Below are positions 9,945 to 21,492 of a stretch of DNA of 64,000 nucleotides, piece after piece (position 1 is the stretch's first letter; each line of letters begins with the position of its first letter). Made by a program: the position numbers and the translations under genes. The notes beneath the pieces are model-generated. The model saw only the letters and a list, made by a program, of their open reading frames with translations. It searched no databases and was not told where the DNA came from. The stretch comes from Zingiber officinale (taxonomy: Eukaryota > Streptophyta > Magnoliopsida > Zingiberales > Zingiberaceae). Location of the stretch: assembly GCF_018446385.1 (NCBI RefSeq), contig NC_055986.1, forward strand, positions 29,323,593 through 29,387,592, given 5' to 3'.

Positions 9945-10374
9945 CCAGAGACAAGTAGCAGAACAGCAGCAAGTGATTGCCAATCTGATGGAAAACCAGC
10001 CAGCAGTTCCTCCCCCAACCATTAATGTGGAGACTTCAGGGGTGACTGAAGTCCTATCAGTTGCCCTGGAAGTCGCCACAACAACAAGAAGACAAGAAGC
10101 ATACCTCATCCAGTGGCTGAAACTGAAACCAGAAAGATTCTCAGGCACGACTGAGCCCTGGGATGCCCAGGCTTGGTTCAAGACACTTGAGAGCACAATG
10201 AAGCTTCTTGACTGGCCAGAAGTCGAGAAGGTCAAGTGCGCCTCTTTCTGCCTGTCTGGAGATGCTCGTATGTGGTGGGAGAGGATAAAGACCAAGAGAG
10301 CAGTCGATCAGATGAGCTGGGCAGATTTTCAGTTAGAGTTCTATGAAGAGTTTTATCACCAACAAGCGCTATGA
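9945..10374 (+). pseudogene. gag fragment of chromovirus A
   Basis: Encodes the N-terminal part and start of the retrotransposon gag core; motifs AYLIQWLKLKPERFSG, FKTLESTMKLL and SGDARMWWERIK are typical. It stops at 10374 and then runs into unrelated frame. The rest of gag, the CCHC zinc knuckle and the aspartic protease are absent, removed by a deletion between about 10375 and 10480. Confidence 0.85.
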
Positions 10375-10484
10375 GGAGTTTATAGAGTTCAAGCCAGCCA
10401 AGATAGAAGATAAGACAGTAGGGAGCCCGGAGCCCCAGTCAAGTAAGTGCAGAAGAACAGAAAGAAGGTAAGAAAGAGGGGGTT

Positions 10485-13381
10485 CGGGTGGTCTGTGAAT
10501 ATCCCGAGGTATTCCCAGCAGATCCACCTGGACTACCTCTCAATAAATGAGTGGATTTGGGATTGAATTGGTTCCTGGAACCAGTCCAATTTCAAAAGCT
10601 CCGTATCACATGTCTCCAGCAGAGCTGAGGGAATTACAAGAACAACTACAGGAGTTACTTGACAAAGGCTTCATTCGCCCTAGTCATTCACCCCGGGAAG
10701 CTCCAGAGTTGTTCGTTAAGAAGAAAGACGGATCCGTGCTAATGTGCATAGATTTCAGAACGCTGAGCAAAGTAGCAGTGAAGGACAAGTACCCCCTTCC
10801 CAGGATCGATGACTTATTTGATCAGTAAAGAGGAGTAACAGTGTTCTCAAAGATAGACCTACGCTCTGGGTACCATCAGCTGAAGGTGAAAGAAAGAGAT
10901 ATACCCAGAACGGCGTTCAGGACCAGATACGAGCACTACGAGTTTGTAGTCATGCCTTTTGGAGTGACTAATGCACCTGCGATCTTCATGGACTTAATGA
11001 ACAGAGTGTTCAGAGAATATCTTGACAAATTTGTCATCGTATTCATCGACGACATTCTGGTCTATTCAAGGACCCCAGAGGAGCATGACACACACTTGAG
11101 GATGGTACTGCAGACTCTGCAGCAAAAGCAGCTTTATGCTAAATTCTCAAAGTGCGAGTTCTGGTTAAATCAGGTGGCGTTTTTAGGTCACATTATTTCT
11201 AAAGAAGGTATTCAAGTGGATCCAACCAAGGTGGAAGCGGTCAACAACTGGAGTAGACCCAAGAACGTTAGAGAGATCAGAAGCTTCCTTGGTTTAGCTG
11301 GGTACTACAGGAAGTTCGTGGAGGACTTTTCCAGGATAGCCTCTCCACTAACAGTCCTCGCCAGAAAGAACAAGAGATTCGAATGGTCAGATAAATGTGA
11401 GCAGAGTTTCCAAGAGCTCAAGAAGAGACTGACCAGTGCTCCCATTCTGACTGTTTCAGAGAGTGACAAGAGTTTCGACATTTATAGTGATGCTTCCAAG
11501 ATGGGCTTAGGAGCTGTACTCATGCAAGAAGAAAAAGTCATAGCTTATGCTTCCAGACAACTCAAAGATTGTGAGAAGAACTACCCTACTCATGATCTTG
11601 AGCTGGCAGCTGTGGTTTTTGCACTTAAACTCTGGCGACATTATTTGTATGGAGTTCAACGTAGAATCTTTACAGATCATCAGAGTCTTAAGTACTTCTT
11701 CACTCAGAAGGACTTAAACATGAGACAGCGCAGGTGGCTAGAGTTGGTCAAAGATTACGACTGTGAAATCCTCTACCACCCAGGCAAAGCTAACAAAGTG
11801 GCAGATGCACTCAGCAGAAAATCCAGTGCATCCCTGATGTCTTTGTCATCATTAGCTCGGCCACTGCAGAAGGAGTTGTCAGATTTTGGACTTGAAATTA
11901 TTGAAGGGCAACTCTCTGCATTGACCTTAGAGTCCACATTGCTTGAGGAGATACAGAGAAAGTAAAGTGAAGATCCAGACATCCAGAAAATCAAGCAAGG
12001 GTTACAGAAGGAAGACAAATCAGGGTTTCAAGTAACAGCCAGCGGGACTCTTTATCAGGGGAGTCGCATTTGCGTGCCCCATGATGAAGAACTGAGGAAG
12101 AAGATCTTAGAAGAAGCTCATAGTACACCCTACTCCATGCATCCTGGTTCTACCAAGATGTATCAAGATGTGAAACAGAGATTCTGGTGGTTTGGACTCA
12201 AAAGAGATGTAGCTAAATATGTCAGTACCTGCCTGACATGTCAGAGGGTCAAAGCAGAACACCAAAGACCAGGAGGAGTTCTACAACCTCTTCCTATACC
12301 AGAGTGGAAGTGGGAAGACATATCCATGGACTTCATAACAGGTCTCCTAAGACCCACGAATGGATATGATGCGATATGGGTGATAGTGGACAGATTGACC
12401 AAGTCTGCTCATTTTCTAGCCATCAAGGTGTCTCACTCTATAGAGCAGTTAGCACAGTTGTATGTTAAAGAGGTGATCAGACTTCACGGAGTTCCTAAAT
12501 CTATTGTTTCTGATAGAGATGGGCGCTTCACCTCTCACTTCTGGGAGTGTGTTCAAACTGCACTAGGCACCAAACTCAAGTTCAGCACAGCCTTCCATCC
12601 TCAGACTGATGGACAGACAGAGCGAGTAAACCAGATTCTAGAAGATATGCTCAGAGCTTGTGCACTAGATTTCAAAGGAAGTTGATGCAAGTATCTATGC
12701 TTAGCTGAATTTGCCTACAACAATAGCTATCAGGCCACCATCAAGATGGCACCTTATGAGGCGTTGTATGGTAGGAAGTGCAGATCACCCATTTGCTGGC
12801 AAGAAGCAGGTGAGAGAAAAGAAATGGAAGTAGAACTGGGCATTCAGACAGAGCTGATAGATGAGACTACTCAGGCTATCCAGAAGATCAGACAGAGAAT
12901 TGAGACTGCCCAGAGCAGACAGAAGAGTTATGCTGACACACGCCGTAGGCCACTTGAATTCCAAGTAGGGGATTCAGTTTTTCTCAAGGTCGCTCCTATG
13001 AAGGGAGTGATGAGATTTGGCAAAAAGGGAAAATTAAGTCCTCGTTATGTAGGACCTTACCTGATCACAGAAAGGATTGGAAAAGTAGCTTACAAGCTGG
13101 ATTTACCACAAGACATGTCAGCAATACATAATGTATTTCATGTCTCTCTGCTAAAGAAGTGTCTCCACGACCCTAGCCAAGTGATTCAGCCTCAGTCAAT
13201 GCAGATCCAAGATGATCTTAGTTATGAGAGCAGACCTACACAGATAGTGGACAGAGCAGTCAAGAGACTAAGAAATAAAGAAGTGCCACTAGTGAAGGTT
13301 ATCTGGCAGAACCAGAGGCACGAGGAAATCACTTGGGAGCGGGAGGACAGCATGAGACAGAAGTATCCAGAGCTATTCTAA
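10485..13381 (+). pseudogene. pol remnant of chromovirus A (RT-RNaseH-INT-chromodomain)
   Basis: In order: the RT start ([22 protein letters not shown]), a stop at about 10826, RT core with [12 protein letters not shown] and the active site FIDD (about 11045), RNase H ([23 protein letters not shown]), a stop at 11963, integrase with HHCC zinc finger and DDE positions (MDFITG, VSDRDGRFTS, TDGQTERVN), a TGA stop at 12683, then the C-terminal GPYLI and chromodomain-like RPTQIVDRAVKRLRNK...EEITWE, ending at 13379. At least three nonsense changes show it is dead. The order RT-RH-INT is that of Ty3/gypsy. Confidence 0.9.
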
Positions 13382-13416
13382 GTTCGAGGATGAACTTTTT
13401 ATAAGGTATGGGAGAT

Positions 13417-16132
13417 TGTAACGACCTAATTTTCCCTATTTCGAGTTCCAAATGTTCATAAAAATATTTGGAAATGCTTTTAAAATATTCTAGAGATTTT
13501 TAGAAATTTTTAGAGTATTTTTACGCAATTTTTGGAGGTCGTTTAGTATTTTTACAAAATAAAAGAAATTTTGACAAAAAGAGTTGAAGGCGAGACTCAA
13601 ACCCATGACCTCGGGTTGGACCTGACCTAACCGGACACAGCCAACCAACTGGGCTGCGCACGCTTTGTTAACAAAGTATGGGGAGAAATAAATTTAAAGC
13701 ATAGATAGTAATTAATTATAACTCGAGTATAAGAAAGGGAATTAGGTTTTGAGTTTCCAAAACCCAAAACAATTCCTCCCAAAATTCTTTCTCTCCTCAC
13801 CTCTCTCGCGTGCGACAGCGGCGGCGTTGCTTGGACAAAGGCGAAGCCGAATTTAGGGTTTCATTCCGACGGCCGACAAGCGTTCTTCTTCAAGGGTTCT
13901 ACACAAACCCAAGCTCCCCTCGGCAAGGCGAACGCACGGGCAGGAGAAGAGGCCGAGAATCCCAAGCCTTCGAACCCTAGGTCCCTTCCTCCGTCGGCTG
14001 TAAGTCATACAAGCAAGGGTAAGTACTACTCACCTGCGGTAGGAGTTGCTCCGAGCTTTCGGTTTTCGTTACCTTGCTTCCGGATCTTGTTGTGCCGAGT
14101 AGAAGAATATAATATGCTAGGGTTTTCTTCCTTGCTTTGTTGAGATGCCATTCTCAGATTTAAGCATGAGCAGTAGTTGAATTTGTTTTACTTTCATAGC
14201 TTGAACTTCACAGTATGCTTAGTTTTGCTTTCACATCATGTTTAAGTGGTTTTATTCCTTGCAGCATAGCCTAAGGAGCATGGTTGTGCTATGAAACCTT
14301 AGAAATTGTAGGTAGATGGAATGGTAAAGTGCCCCCATTTGATCTGTTTAGGGGTTTATGAGAATGTTAGTACTATTATGTTGATTCGTTCCTTTAGTAC
14401 AGATTAAAAATGTTAGTTGTAAGTGTTAGCAATATCATTCAGTTGCCTTAGGGTGCTTTGGTAATACAGCATGCTTTAAAATTAGAAATGCATGTTATAT
14501 TTACTTACGTGATGTATGATTAGTAAGATTAGTTAGCTTTCTTTTGCTCTATTTTACAGCATGTTTAGAAAGTCCAAGTTAGCTATCTTTTGCTCTATTT
14601 TACAGCATGTTTAGAAAGTCCAAGTTAGCTATCTTTTGCCCTATTTTACAGCATGTGTAGAAAGTCCAAATTAGCTCTCTTTTGCTCTATTTTATAGCAT
14701 GATTAGCAAGTTTGAATTAGCTTACTTTTGCTCTATTTTATAGCATGATTAGTAAGATTAGATTAGCTTTCGTTGCTCTTATCACAGCATGTTTTAGAAG
14801 TTCAAACTAGCTCTCTTTTGCTCTATTCTAGAGCATGATTAGTAAGTTCAGATGTGCTTTCTTTTCCTTTGTTTTACAGCATGTTTAGAAAGTTCAGATT
14901 TGCTTTTCTGTTGCTTTGTTCTATAACATGCTTAGAGAGAGTGTAGATTTGTTTCCCTTGTATTGTTTTTATAGAGCATGCTTAGTTAATTGTAATCCTA
15001 CACTTGTTAGGTATATCTAAAGGATTCCAATAAATTCTAATAAAGGATTATGAGAAAACTGAGTAAAAAGAAAAAGACTAAAGTCTAGTTAAAAAGAGAT
15101 AACAAGTAAATTAAAGTAAGAGGCTAGTACCCGACTTCCGAGGTTGTTGTTAAACAAATCCAGGTGACCAATTCCGAGGTCTTGGCCCTGGTAAGACCGA
15201 GGTCTTTATCCTCATAGGGCTGGAGGCTCGCTACCCCAGTCACTATTAGAGAGCGCGCAAAACAAAGATGGTACTAAGCCTGGGCCCAAAGAAGAAAAGA
15301 AGAACAAGAAGAAGAAAGTGAAAGAGAAATTAAAAGATTAATTTCTGGTGTAAAGATATAAGAACATGAAACAAGTTTATGCTTAGAATCAATAAAAGTT
15401 TAGTTCTTTAATTCTAAGCTTACAGTAGTTGTTTCATTACTTTCCTGTCAGTTAGTGAGCATGTTTAGTATTCAATTTTATTTCTGTATACCATGAGTAC
15501 ATGTAGCTTTGCTTTAGCATTTCAGTTTCAGTATTATTGCATTACTTTTATGCACTTCGAGTTTTGTGAGATAGATTAGTACTTACTAAGCATTTTCGCT
15601 TATAGATCTTTTTTCCTTTCCTCCTACTGCAGATAAAGGAAAAGCTAAGATATGAAGGGAGACGACAGGATGGTGGTGGTGATGAAGGTGTGTGATGACT
15701 ACGACTATGGAGAGATCCAGAGAGTGTTATCAAACCTGCAGGACCTATTTGATTAGAGTTTATGCTTTAGTTCTTTTCTTTAACACTATTATGAAGTTTG
15801 TGAGATTGTAGTTGAGTTTATTTCCACATATGCATTTAGTCACTTTAATTATTTGTGGAGTGATATAGTTGGTTGTCTTTACTGTTGTTTTTATAACTGC
15901 GTGGTTGTGAAAAATGAGTTCCAGCCGCCTGTGGCTGCGTATATGTCTTATGTACTATGGATTTGGTCACCGGTACAGGGGAGACTCTGCCGAAATTTTT
16001 CGGTAGGAATTCCTCTGAACTGTGATAAATCTAAGTATTGCTAATAATAGCGTCAGTGACACTAGTAAGTAGAGTAGAAGTTAGGTAACGGTCGCCCTTA
16101 GCGAGTAGTAGTAAGAAGGGTGGGTTGTTACA
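13417..16132 (+). repeat. 3' LTR of chromovirus A
   Basis: 2.72 kb, collinear with the 5' LTR. Differences seen while reading are mainly C/T and G/A transitions plus one- or two-base indels. A purine-rich GGTATGGGAGAT tract lies just before it. An antisense tRNA-like patch is at about 13588-13660 and the 46-bp minisatellite at about 14512-14985. Confidence 0.93.
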
Positions 16133-16137
16133 CAGAT

Positions 16138-16531
16138 GAAGTGTGGTGGACAACTAAGCATCATTAGTGTGGTTCAAATATCATGTTTGTATGATATACT
16201 CTGTGAGAGTATTGATTGCATGAGTCAGCATCATGGGTGGTTCAAATATCGTGGTGGTATCCCTAGGGAAGAGAAGAGGATTTACGGAGCCTCGCTCAGG
16301 GAAGGAGGATGCAAAGAGAGGGAAGGTTCGATATTTTAGGGGTGATTAATTTGGATAGCATTTAGTCCCACATTGCTTGTGCTTGGTGAGTTTCCTACTT
16401 GGACATCATAAATTGGTTCAGGGTTGCTTCATAATAAAACATGCAGTTGCGTGATAGGAACAAAGCGAATTATTCTTTCATCTTTTACTAAAGAATACCG
16501 TGTACTTGTCGCTAAAAACAACAAACATTAA
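16138..16531 (+). repeat. U5 array, block 2 (start of copy 7 unit)
   Basis: Resumes the array exactly after the CAGAT target duplication with GAAGTGTGGTGGACAACTAAG and continues to the middle of U5 copy 7, where the MITE interrupts it at TAA (16529-16531). The open frame at 16136-16339 is spacer and not conserved as protein. Confidence 0.9.
16365..16412 (+). promoter_or_regulatory. snRNA promoter of U5 copy 7 (USE + damaged TATA)
   Basis: USE GTCCCACATTG at 16365-16375. The TATA position reads CATAAA (16407-16412), so the box is damaged. Spacing is 31 bp. Confidence 0.7.
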
Positions 16532-16554
16532 GGGGGCACTACAAGAAAAAAACC

Positions 16555-16822
16555 TAACAACAACGGTTTTTCACCGTTGTCGTAGCCCCTTTCGGGCTGT
16601 TGTTAAAGGCCGTGTTGTTAAAAGGGGTACCCAAAGACAACAGTTTTTAACCGTTGTCTTTGATGGCAAAGACAACAGTTTTACAACGGTGAAAAACCGT
16701 TGTCTTTTCCTTCAAAGACAACAGTTTTTCACCGTTGTCTTTGAGCGTCTACCTTTAATAACAGGGTCTTCAACAACAGTTTTAAACTATCTACGACAAC
16801 GGTGAAAAACCGTTGTCTTTTT
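16555..16822. repeat. CACTA subterminal palindromes, left
   Basis: At least five occurrences of ACAACGGTTTTTCACCGTTGT or half-palindromes (GACAACAG / CCGTTGTC), each able to form a hairpin with a short T-rich loop. The open frame 16500-16805 is a consequence of this repetition. Confidence 0.85.
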
Positions 16823-16997
16823 TAGATAAAAAATAAAAAAAAATTAATGTACAATTTTTCAATATTATAAATCAATCAAAATATTAAATTTCAAAATAAA
16901 ATTTAATATACAATTTTCTAACATTCAAAAATAATATCTATAACATTCTGAAGAAATTTCATAAGCAACCAACAAAATTTCATAAGCAACCAACAAA

Positions 16998-19900
16998 ATA
17001 CAACAAAGCTATGACCAAGTGCTTTTGAAGCAAATTCTCCCCTAGGAAGGCTATCACATTGTTTGCTCACTTCAGCTAAAATTGCATCAACATTGACACC
17101 ATCTCCAGCAATGACAAGAACTACCTGACTGTCAGGACCATGTTCTGCCTGTAAAATTAGAGATTTTATAAAAGAAGAGCACCAAACCCATGGAACAACT
17201 ATCCTTATAGCAATTTGAAAGGTTTCATTGTGGATTTTTATCAAGTCTTCAGGTAATAAATTCCAGCTACTGAAAATTACAACAAAAAACATTAATAACA
17301 CAGGCACAATAGAACAGAAGACTCTGCACCTGAGAGAGTAAATCTGCAGCTATGTGAACTGGATTGGCATGTCTGTCGGCGATGACCGGCACCTCTGAAG
17401 GGCCAGCAAGCATATCAATGGAAACCATGGCTTCACTATTCTGCAAATCAGCCAAAGTATTCACCAAGGATCATTCTCTTCGTGATCAACAAAATGAACA
17501 GCTATGAGGATTGAACAGAAATTTAACTACTGTAGAGACATATCTCTAATACAATATCTATGAGATATATCGATACCAATTGAACAACTTACTGGGAATC
17601 AAAAATAAAGCCACGACACTGGTAAAGGTTATCGGAATTAGGGAGAAACAAATAAATAACACCCAAGTTGATAGGTCAAAGCAGATTTATCTTTTTAAGT
17701 GTCAGAAAATTGATGGTAGATGATTTGTGTATTACTTGGGCAATGATGTAGTTGTTTCCACTCCAATCTTGAGTCTAGTTTTAACAGCTCAAAAATGATA
17801 TTTGCATTCACTATTTAGAGGCTATCAATGTCACAATTTTTTAAGCTAAGAACATAAACATTATTATAGTTCCCACTGGCTATGAAACTTTCTTGATAAA
17901 ATTTGGTTCCTGTGTTTCTGTTAATCACTTTTCCAGGAAATAACAGTACCTGAGGTACATGATTCAATTTTATTCTTAAGGCAGGGATTTAGCTGAATGA
18001 TTGTTCCTAACAAATCTTATCTGACCTATAGCTCCAAGTTTCTGATTAACTACAAAGGGAAAAGAGCTAATAGTTTACAGAAGAGCCAACTGATCTGTCA
18101 TTTCATTCCTGAAAGATCTAGAAAGGAATGGCCATATTATCTGTTACATTTTGATCTTCTTACTTAACATATTATCTTCTTCCAAAAATCACCACAAAAC
18201 AAGATAATTAATACTACAGATTTGATTTGATTGATCACTACATTTCCAGTACCTCATGACAAGGAAAAAATCATTTGTGCATAGGACTAAAACAAGGTAA
18301 GTAGATGTAATCAAATGATAAGAGCAATATTCATAGAAATGTGAGGCTACAGAATTATTATCATACCTGAAGAATCATTTTTGCAGCAGTAACATATTGA
18401 TTTCCTGGCCCAAAAATTTTTTCAACCTGAAAAAAGCAATTAAAACATAGACGTAAAAGTAAGTGCAATCAATATTACATAATGCTTAAACCAAATGAAG
18501 AGGAGTATCAATTAAAAGCTTGACAGAAAACAAAGATTGAGTTAGTAGGGAGATCCTGCACCACAAGAGAATCTCATATAGGTGTATATTTGTTCATGTA
18601 TGATATGTAGGATTGACACAACAGCTAGAGGAGGGGGTAGTGAATAGCTGATGTCTGAAATACACAAATCAAAATCTTGAGTGCAAAGCTTAATTAAATG
18701 TTCGTTACTCAATGGAAATAAAATAAGCAACACTAGCAACACTAACTCCGTTGGTTCAGAACGCCTACATTCCAAATGTTTTTGTACTAACTAAATGAGA
18801 GATTCAAATATAGAATGCAGCAGAGAAATTTGCACACAATGCTCAGGCAACAAAATCCACCGTAATATAGTATCATATTCATGAAACAAGGCTCATAATG
18901 ATGAAAAAAGTTATATATATGTATATATATAATTGAAGCATGAGAATAATAGTTTGTGGTCAAGATTGCAAAAATGATGATTTTGTATGCAAGACAGCTC
19001 TCCTGTAAAAAAGTTTGTAAAAGTAGAAGATGAGTTAGTGCTAGTGTTCCTAGTTCCTACTCTTTCTAGCCAAGATGCCCACCTATCACTATTAAGTTTC
19101 CCAAAATGATAAAGAGATACCACCTCAAAATCAAGCTACATATACAAAGCACAAAATTACAATCCAGATAAAGCAAAGACAGAAGAAACTTGAAAATACT
19201 GCCAAACAAGAGATGCAACTTTCAATGGTGAGGGTTTGCAATCAACGTATTAGATGTTTGTAAGGATTACCTTTGGGCAAGATGATGTTCCCCAAGCCAT
19301 CGCTGAGATCGCCTAAGATAGAATGCATAGATACCATTGTGAGAAAAGACTTGTTGAAGAAAAAAAGAATGAAAAGGGTTAGAAATTGACGAACTTGAGC
19401 TCCCCCAACTTTTAGAATGTGGGTGACGCCAGCTTTCTTTGCACAATATAACACTTCCTGTTGTCACATAATCATGTTAACCTATGTCATAACATGGAAA
19501 ACCAGTGTAGGGATAGTGATGATAGATTATTTTTTAAGGCTACCTTGCAAATACTGCCATCACGACCAAGCGGAGTTGTTAGAACAATGGTTTTGCACCC
19601 GGCAAACTGTGGAGGCTGGTGCATACATAAATAAATTGAAAGTTAAACCAGATCCTTTTGCCTAAATGTGTTAAAATTCACTATGACTACAACATTGGAT
19701 ATTGTAAACAAGGATACTATACCACCGAGAGCATCAAAGCAGTTGAGGGTAAGACTGCAGTACCCCCTGGAACATAAAGGCCAACAGATGCAATGCACCG
19801 TGCTATTCTTTTGCACCTCACCCCCTATGCATGTTCATTCTATGAATTCAGTCACAAGTACAAGGAAAATAAACAAGAGAAAGAAGGCTAGTGCCTTATT

Positions 19901-20010
19901 CTTACTTTCATATTCTCAATCTCCTTCTCATGAATCCTTTAAGCAGCATAAAATGCATTAATATTGTCATAGGCCACATTAAACGCTTCTCTTACTATAG
20001 GATCAAGCTT
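16998..20010 (-). pseudogene. HISN8: Captured histidinol dehydrogenase gene fragment (8 exons)
   Basis: Histidinol dehydrogenase makes the last two oxidations of histidine synthesis in plastids. Exons read on the minus strand: A about 20010-19906 (REAFNVAYDNINAF), B 19824-19723 ([19 protein letters not shown]), C 19615-19544 (FAGCKTIVLTTPLGRDGSIC), D 19457-19395 (AKKAGVTHILKVGGAQ), E 19312-19271 (AISAMAWGTSSCPK), F 18426-18367 ([15 protein letters not shown]), G 17440-17330 ([15 protein letters not shown]), H 17148 to about 16998 ([17 protein letters not shown]). Exons B-G are whole codons, all joints checked keep GT/AG, and the spliced frame stays open except for one TAA in exon A where Gln is likely. 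The N-terminus with transit peptide and the C-terminal catalytic and zinc-binding part are absent, so no active enzyme is expected. Introns are retained, so capture was from DNA. Confidence 0.93.
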
Positions 20011-20019
20011 AACAATGAC

Positions 20020-20401
20020 AGAAAAATAAACCCACGGACAGCAGCTAGATCGAAAGAGAGGAGCTCGACGTCGGCAAGATCGGGAGAGGAACTCGGCGTT
20101 GGCTTGGAGAGGAATGCGGCGACACTGCCAGGCTGAGCTCTACACCGTGAATAGATGGCGATGCCCTAGCGCAGGAGGCGGCGGTAGTCGAGTGGTGCCA
20201 GCGTGATCTGCGATGGCGGCTGCGTCGGAGCGACTGTAATAGGAAACTAGGGCACGGGAGAGGGGAAAGGGCGGCGGTGATTGGCAGTAACCGACAGCAC
20301 CCTCGACGGCTGGCAATGTGAGGGCAGCGTCGGCTGCGTCTTTCGCGGAGAAGTCGCGAAGGAGGAGTCAGAGATAGGTTTTTGTTCGTTTGAAGAGTCA
20401 T
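20020..20401 (-). other. GC-rich segment upstream of the captured exons, unassigned
   Basis: GC-rich compared with its surroundings, with a minus-strand open frame of 118 codons (20401-20045) rich in Ser, Arg and Pro. It could be the transit-peptide exon and 5' leader of the same gene, a fragment of a second gene, or captured promoter DNA. Nothing in it is recognised, and no clean splice link to exon A was found, so it is not called as coding. Confidence 0.4.
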
Positions 20402-20454
20402 AGAGAAGTGGATTTTAGGTTTTTTTTCATGAAGTTAAAAAAATTGTTGTGTTT

Positions 20455-20723
20455 TTAGGATTCAACAACATTCAATAGACAACAGTTTAATAAAACTGTT
20501 GTATATTATCACATAAGAAACACTAAAAGACAATAGTTTTTTAAAACCGTTGTCTTTGACACACATTAGACAACAGTGTTTTGAAAAACTGTTGTTATTT
20601 AAAAAATATTATGATGAACAACAATAGTTTTCAATAAAACTGTTGTTAAATGGAAAAAAGACAACAATTTCTTAAAAAACTGTTGTCTATTAGGTGTGGT
20701 TAAATCCAAAAATTCTAGTAGTG
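20455..20723. repeat. CACTA subterminal palindromes, right
   Basis: Repeated GACAACAGTTT...AAACTGTTGT units (about five) leading to the terminal inverted repeat. The motif differs slightly from the left end (CAG for CGG), with TTT/AAA arms. Confidence 0.85.
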
Positions 20724-21419
20724 GGGTGTTTGGTTAAATGATGAGAATCACTATGGGTATGAGTGTTATAGTAGGGTGGAATGAGAATAGGAATGGAAGA
20801 GAAACCCATCAAGTTATATGAGTTTGGTTGATTCCTATAAATCTAGTAATCATTTCCAAAATGTCATTCCCAAACCCATAAACCAAACACTATCCTTTAC
20901 TATCATTCTATTCCCTCATTGCCAAACCCATCAACCAAACACCCCATAATTTGTGAAAGAACTCCTTTTACAAAGGAGCCTTAACACATTATAAGTTAAA
21001 TTTTTTCCTAATAATTTTTAAATTAATTATTTTAGTTGTAAGAGCTATAATATTTTATATATTTAATTTTGTCTCAATTTTTTTTTATTATTTTAGATTG
21101 ATTATTAGGGTACAGATGGAGTGTGGTGGATGACTCAACATCATGAGTGTGGTTCAAATATTGGGGTTGTATGATATACTTTGAAAGAGTTTTGATTGCA
21201 TGAGTCACCATCATGGGTGGTTCAAATATCGTGACTGTATGATATACTTAGTGAGAGTTTCGAACTCTTGTTATACAAGTCTGTCTAATCTTTTATCATT
21301 ACATTTTATACCAAGGGAAGAGAATAGGGTTTACGGAGCCTAGCGATGGGGTAAAGAAGGAGGATGCGAAGAGAGTGAATGTTCAACGTTTGAGGTGTGA
21401 TTAATTTGGCTAATGTTTA

Positions 21420-21468
21420 GTCCCACATTGCTTGTGCTTGGTAAGCTTCTTGTAGAAGACATTATATA
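21420..21468 (+). promoter_or_regulatory. snRNA promoter of U5 copy 8 (USE + TATA)
   Basis: USE GTCCCACATTG at 21420-21430 and TATATA at 21463-21468, spacing 32 bp. Confidence 0.85.
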
Positions 21469-21492
21469 TTGGATCAAGGTTGCTTCATAATA

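Larger units (their letters stand above)
6871..16132 (+). mobile_element. Ty3/gypsy chromovirus A (Tekay/Del-like), degenerate
   Basis: A complete LTR-to-LTR insertion of about 9.3 kb in the spacer upstream of U5 copy 7. The target-site duplication CAGAT lies at 6866-6870 and 16133-16137; the uninterrupted site is visible in unit 3 (GTACAGATGAAGTG near 4388). LTRs are about 2.71 kb, TG...CA, 98-99% identical by eye. Internal DNA is only 3.8 kb: most of gag, the zinc knuckle and the protease are deleted and the rest has nonsense codons. A chromodomain-like end to the integrase places it among chromoviruses. Confidence 0.93.
16537..20723 (-). mobile_element. Non-autonomous CACTA element carrying a captured host gene
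   Basis: Ends CACTACAAGAAAAA (16537) and, inverted, CACTACTAGAATTTTTGG (20723), with a 3-bp target duplication GGG (16534-16536, 20724-20726) inside the MITE terminus. Subterminal regions are packed with short palindromes of the form ACAACGGTTTTTCACCGTTGT, as usual for CACTA transposase binding. No transposase coding sequence is seen in 4.2 kb; the interior is a multi-exon fragment of histidinol dehydrogenase plus a GC-rich segment. Strand is given by the cargo. It is comparable to the Pack-CACTA class. Confidence 0.93.
16532..20946. mobile_element. Tourist-like (PIF/Harbinger) MITE, interrupted
   Basis: Outer ends are GGGGGTGTTTGGTT (16532-16536 joined to 20727 on) and AACCAAACACCCCA (to 20946), inverted-repeat termini typical of Tourist MITEs. 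Target-site duplication TAA is at 16529-16531 and 20947-20949, and sibling U5 units show the empty site CATTAATTTTTG. Without its insert the element is about 225 bp, with no coding capacity. It would have needed a PIF/Harbinger transposase supplied in trans. Confidence 0.9.
16437..20981 (+). pseudogene. U5: U5 snRNA copy 7 (C type), split by nested transposons
   Basis: The 5' part (16437-16531) holds the ATTCTTT/AAAGAAT stem with a mutated loop CATCTTTTACT. The gene is then cut at ACAAACATTAA by the MITE and its CACTA passenger. It resumes at 20947 with TAATTTGTG, the decayed Sm site, and the hairpin CTCCTTTTACAAAGGAG ending near 20981. Intact C monomers read CATTAATTTTTG here, so the insertion falls in the Sm region. 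GGAACAAAGCG and CTACTTGGACAT mark it as C type. Confidence 0.9.

Noticed and set aside
16500-16805. 101-codon open frame at the left end of the CACTA element
   Set aside because: It consists of repeats of the subterminal palindrome and starts in U5 sequence; it has no protein character.
16998-20010. Native, functional histidinol dehydrogenase gene
   Set aside because: It lacks the N-terminal and C-terminal parts including later zinc and catalytic residues, has a stop in exon A, and lies wholly between CACTA ends.
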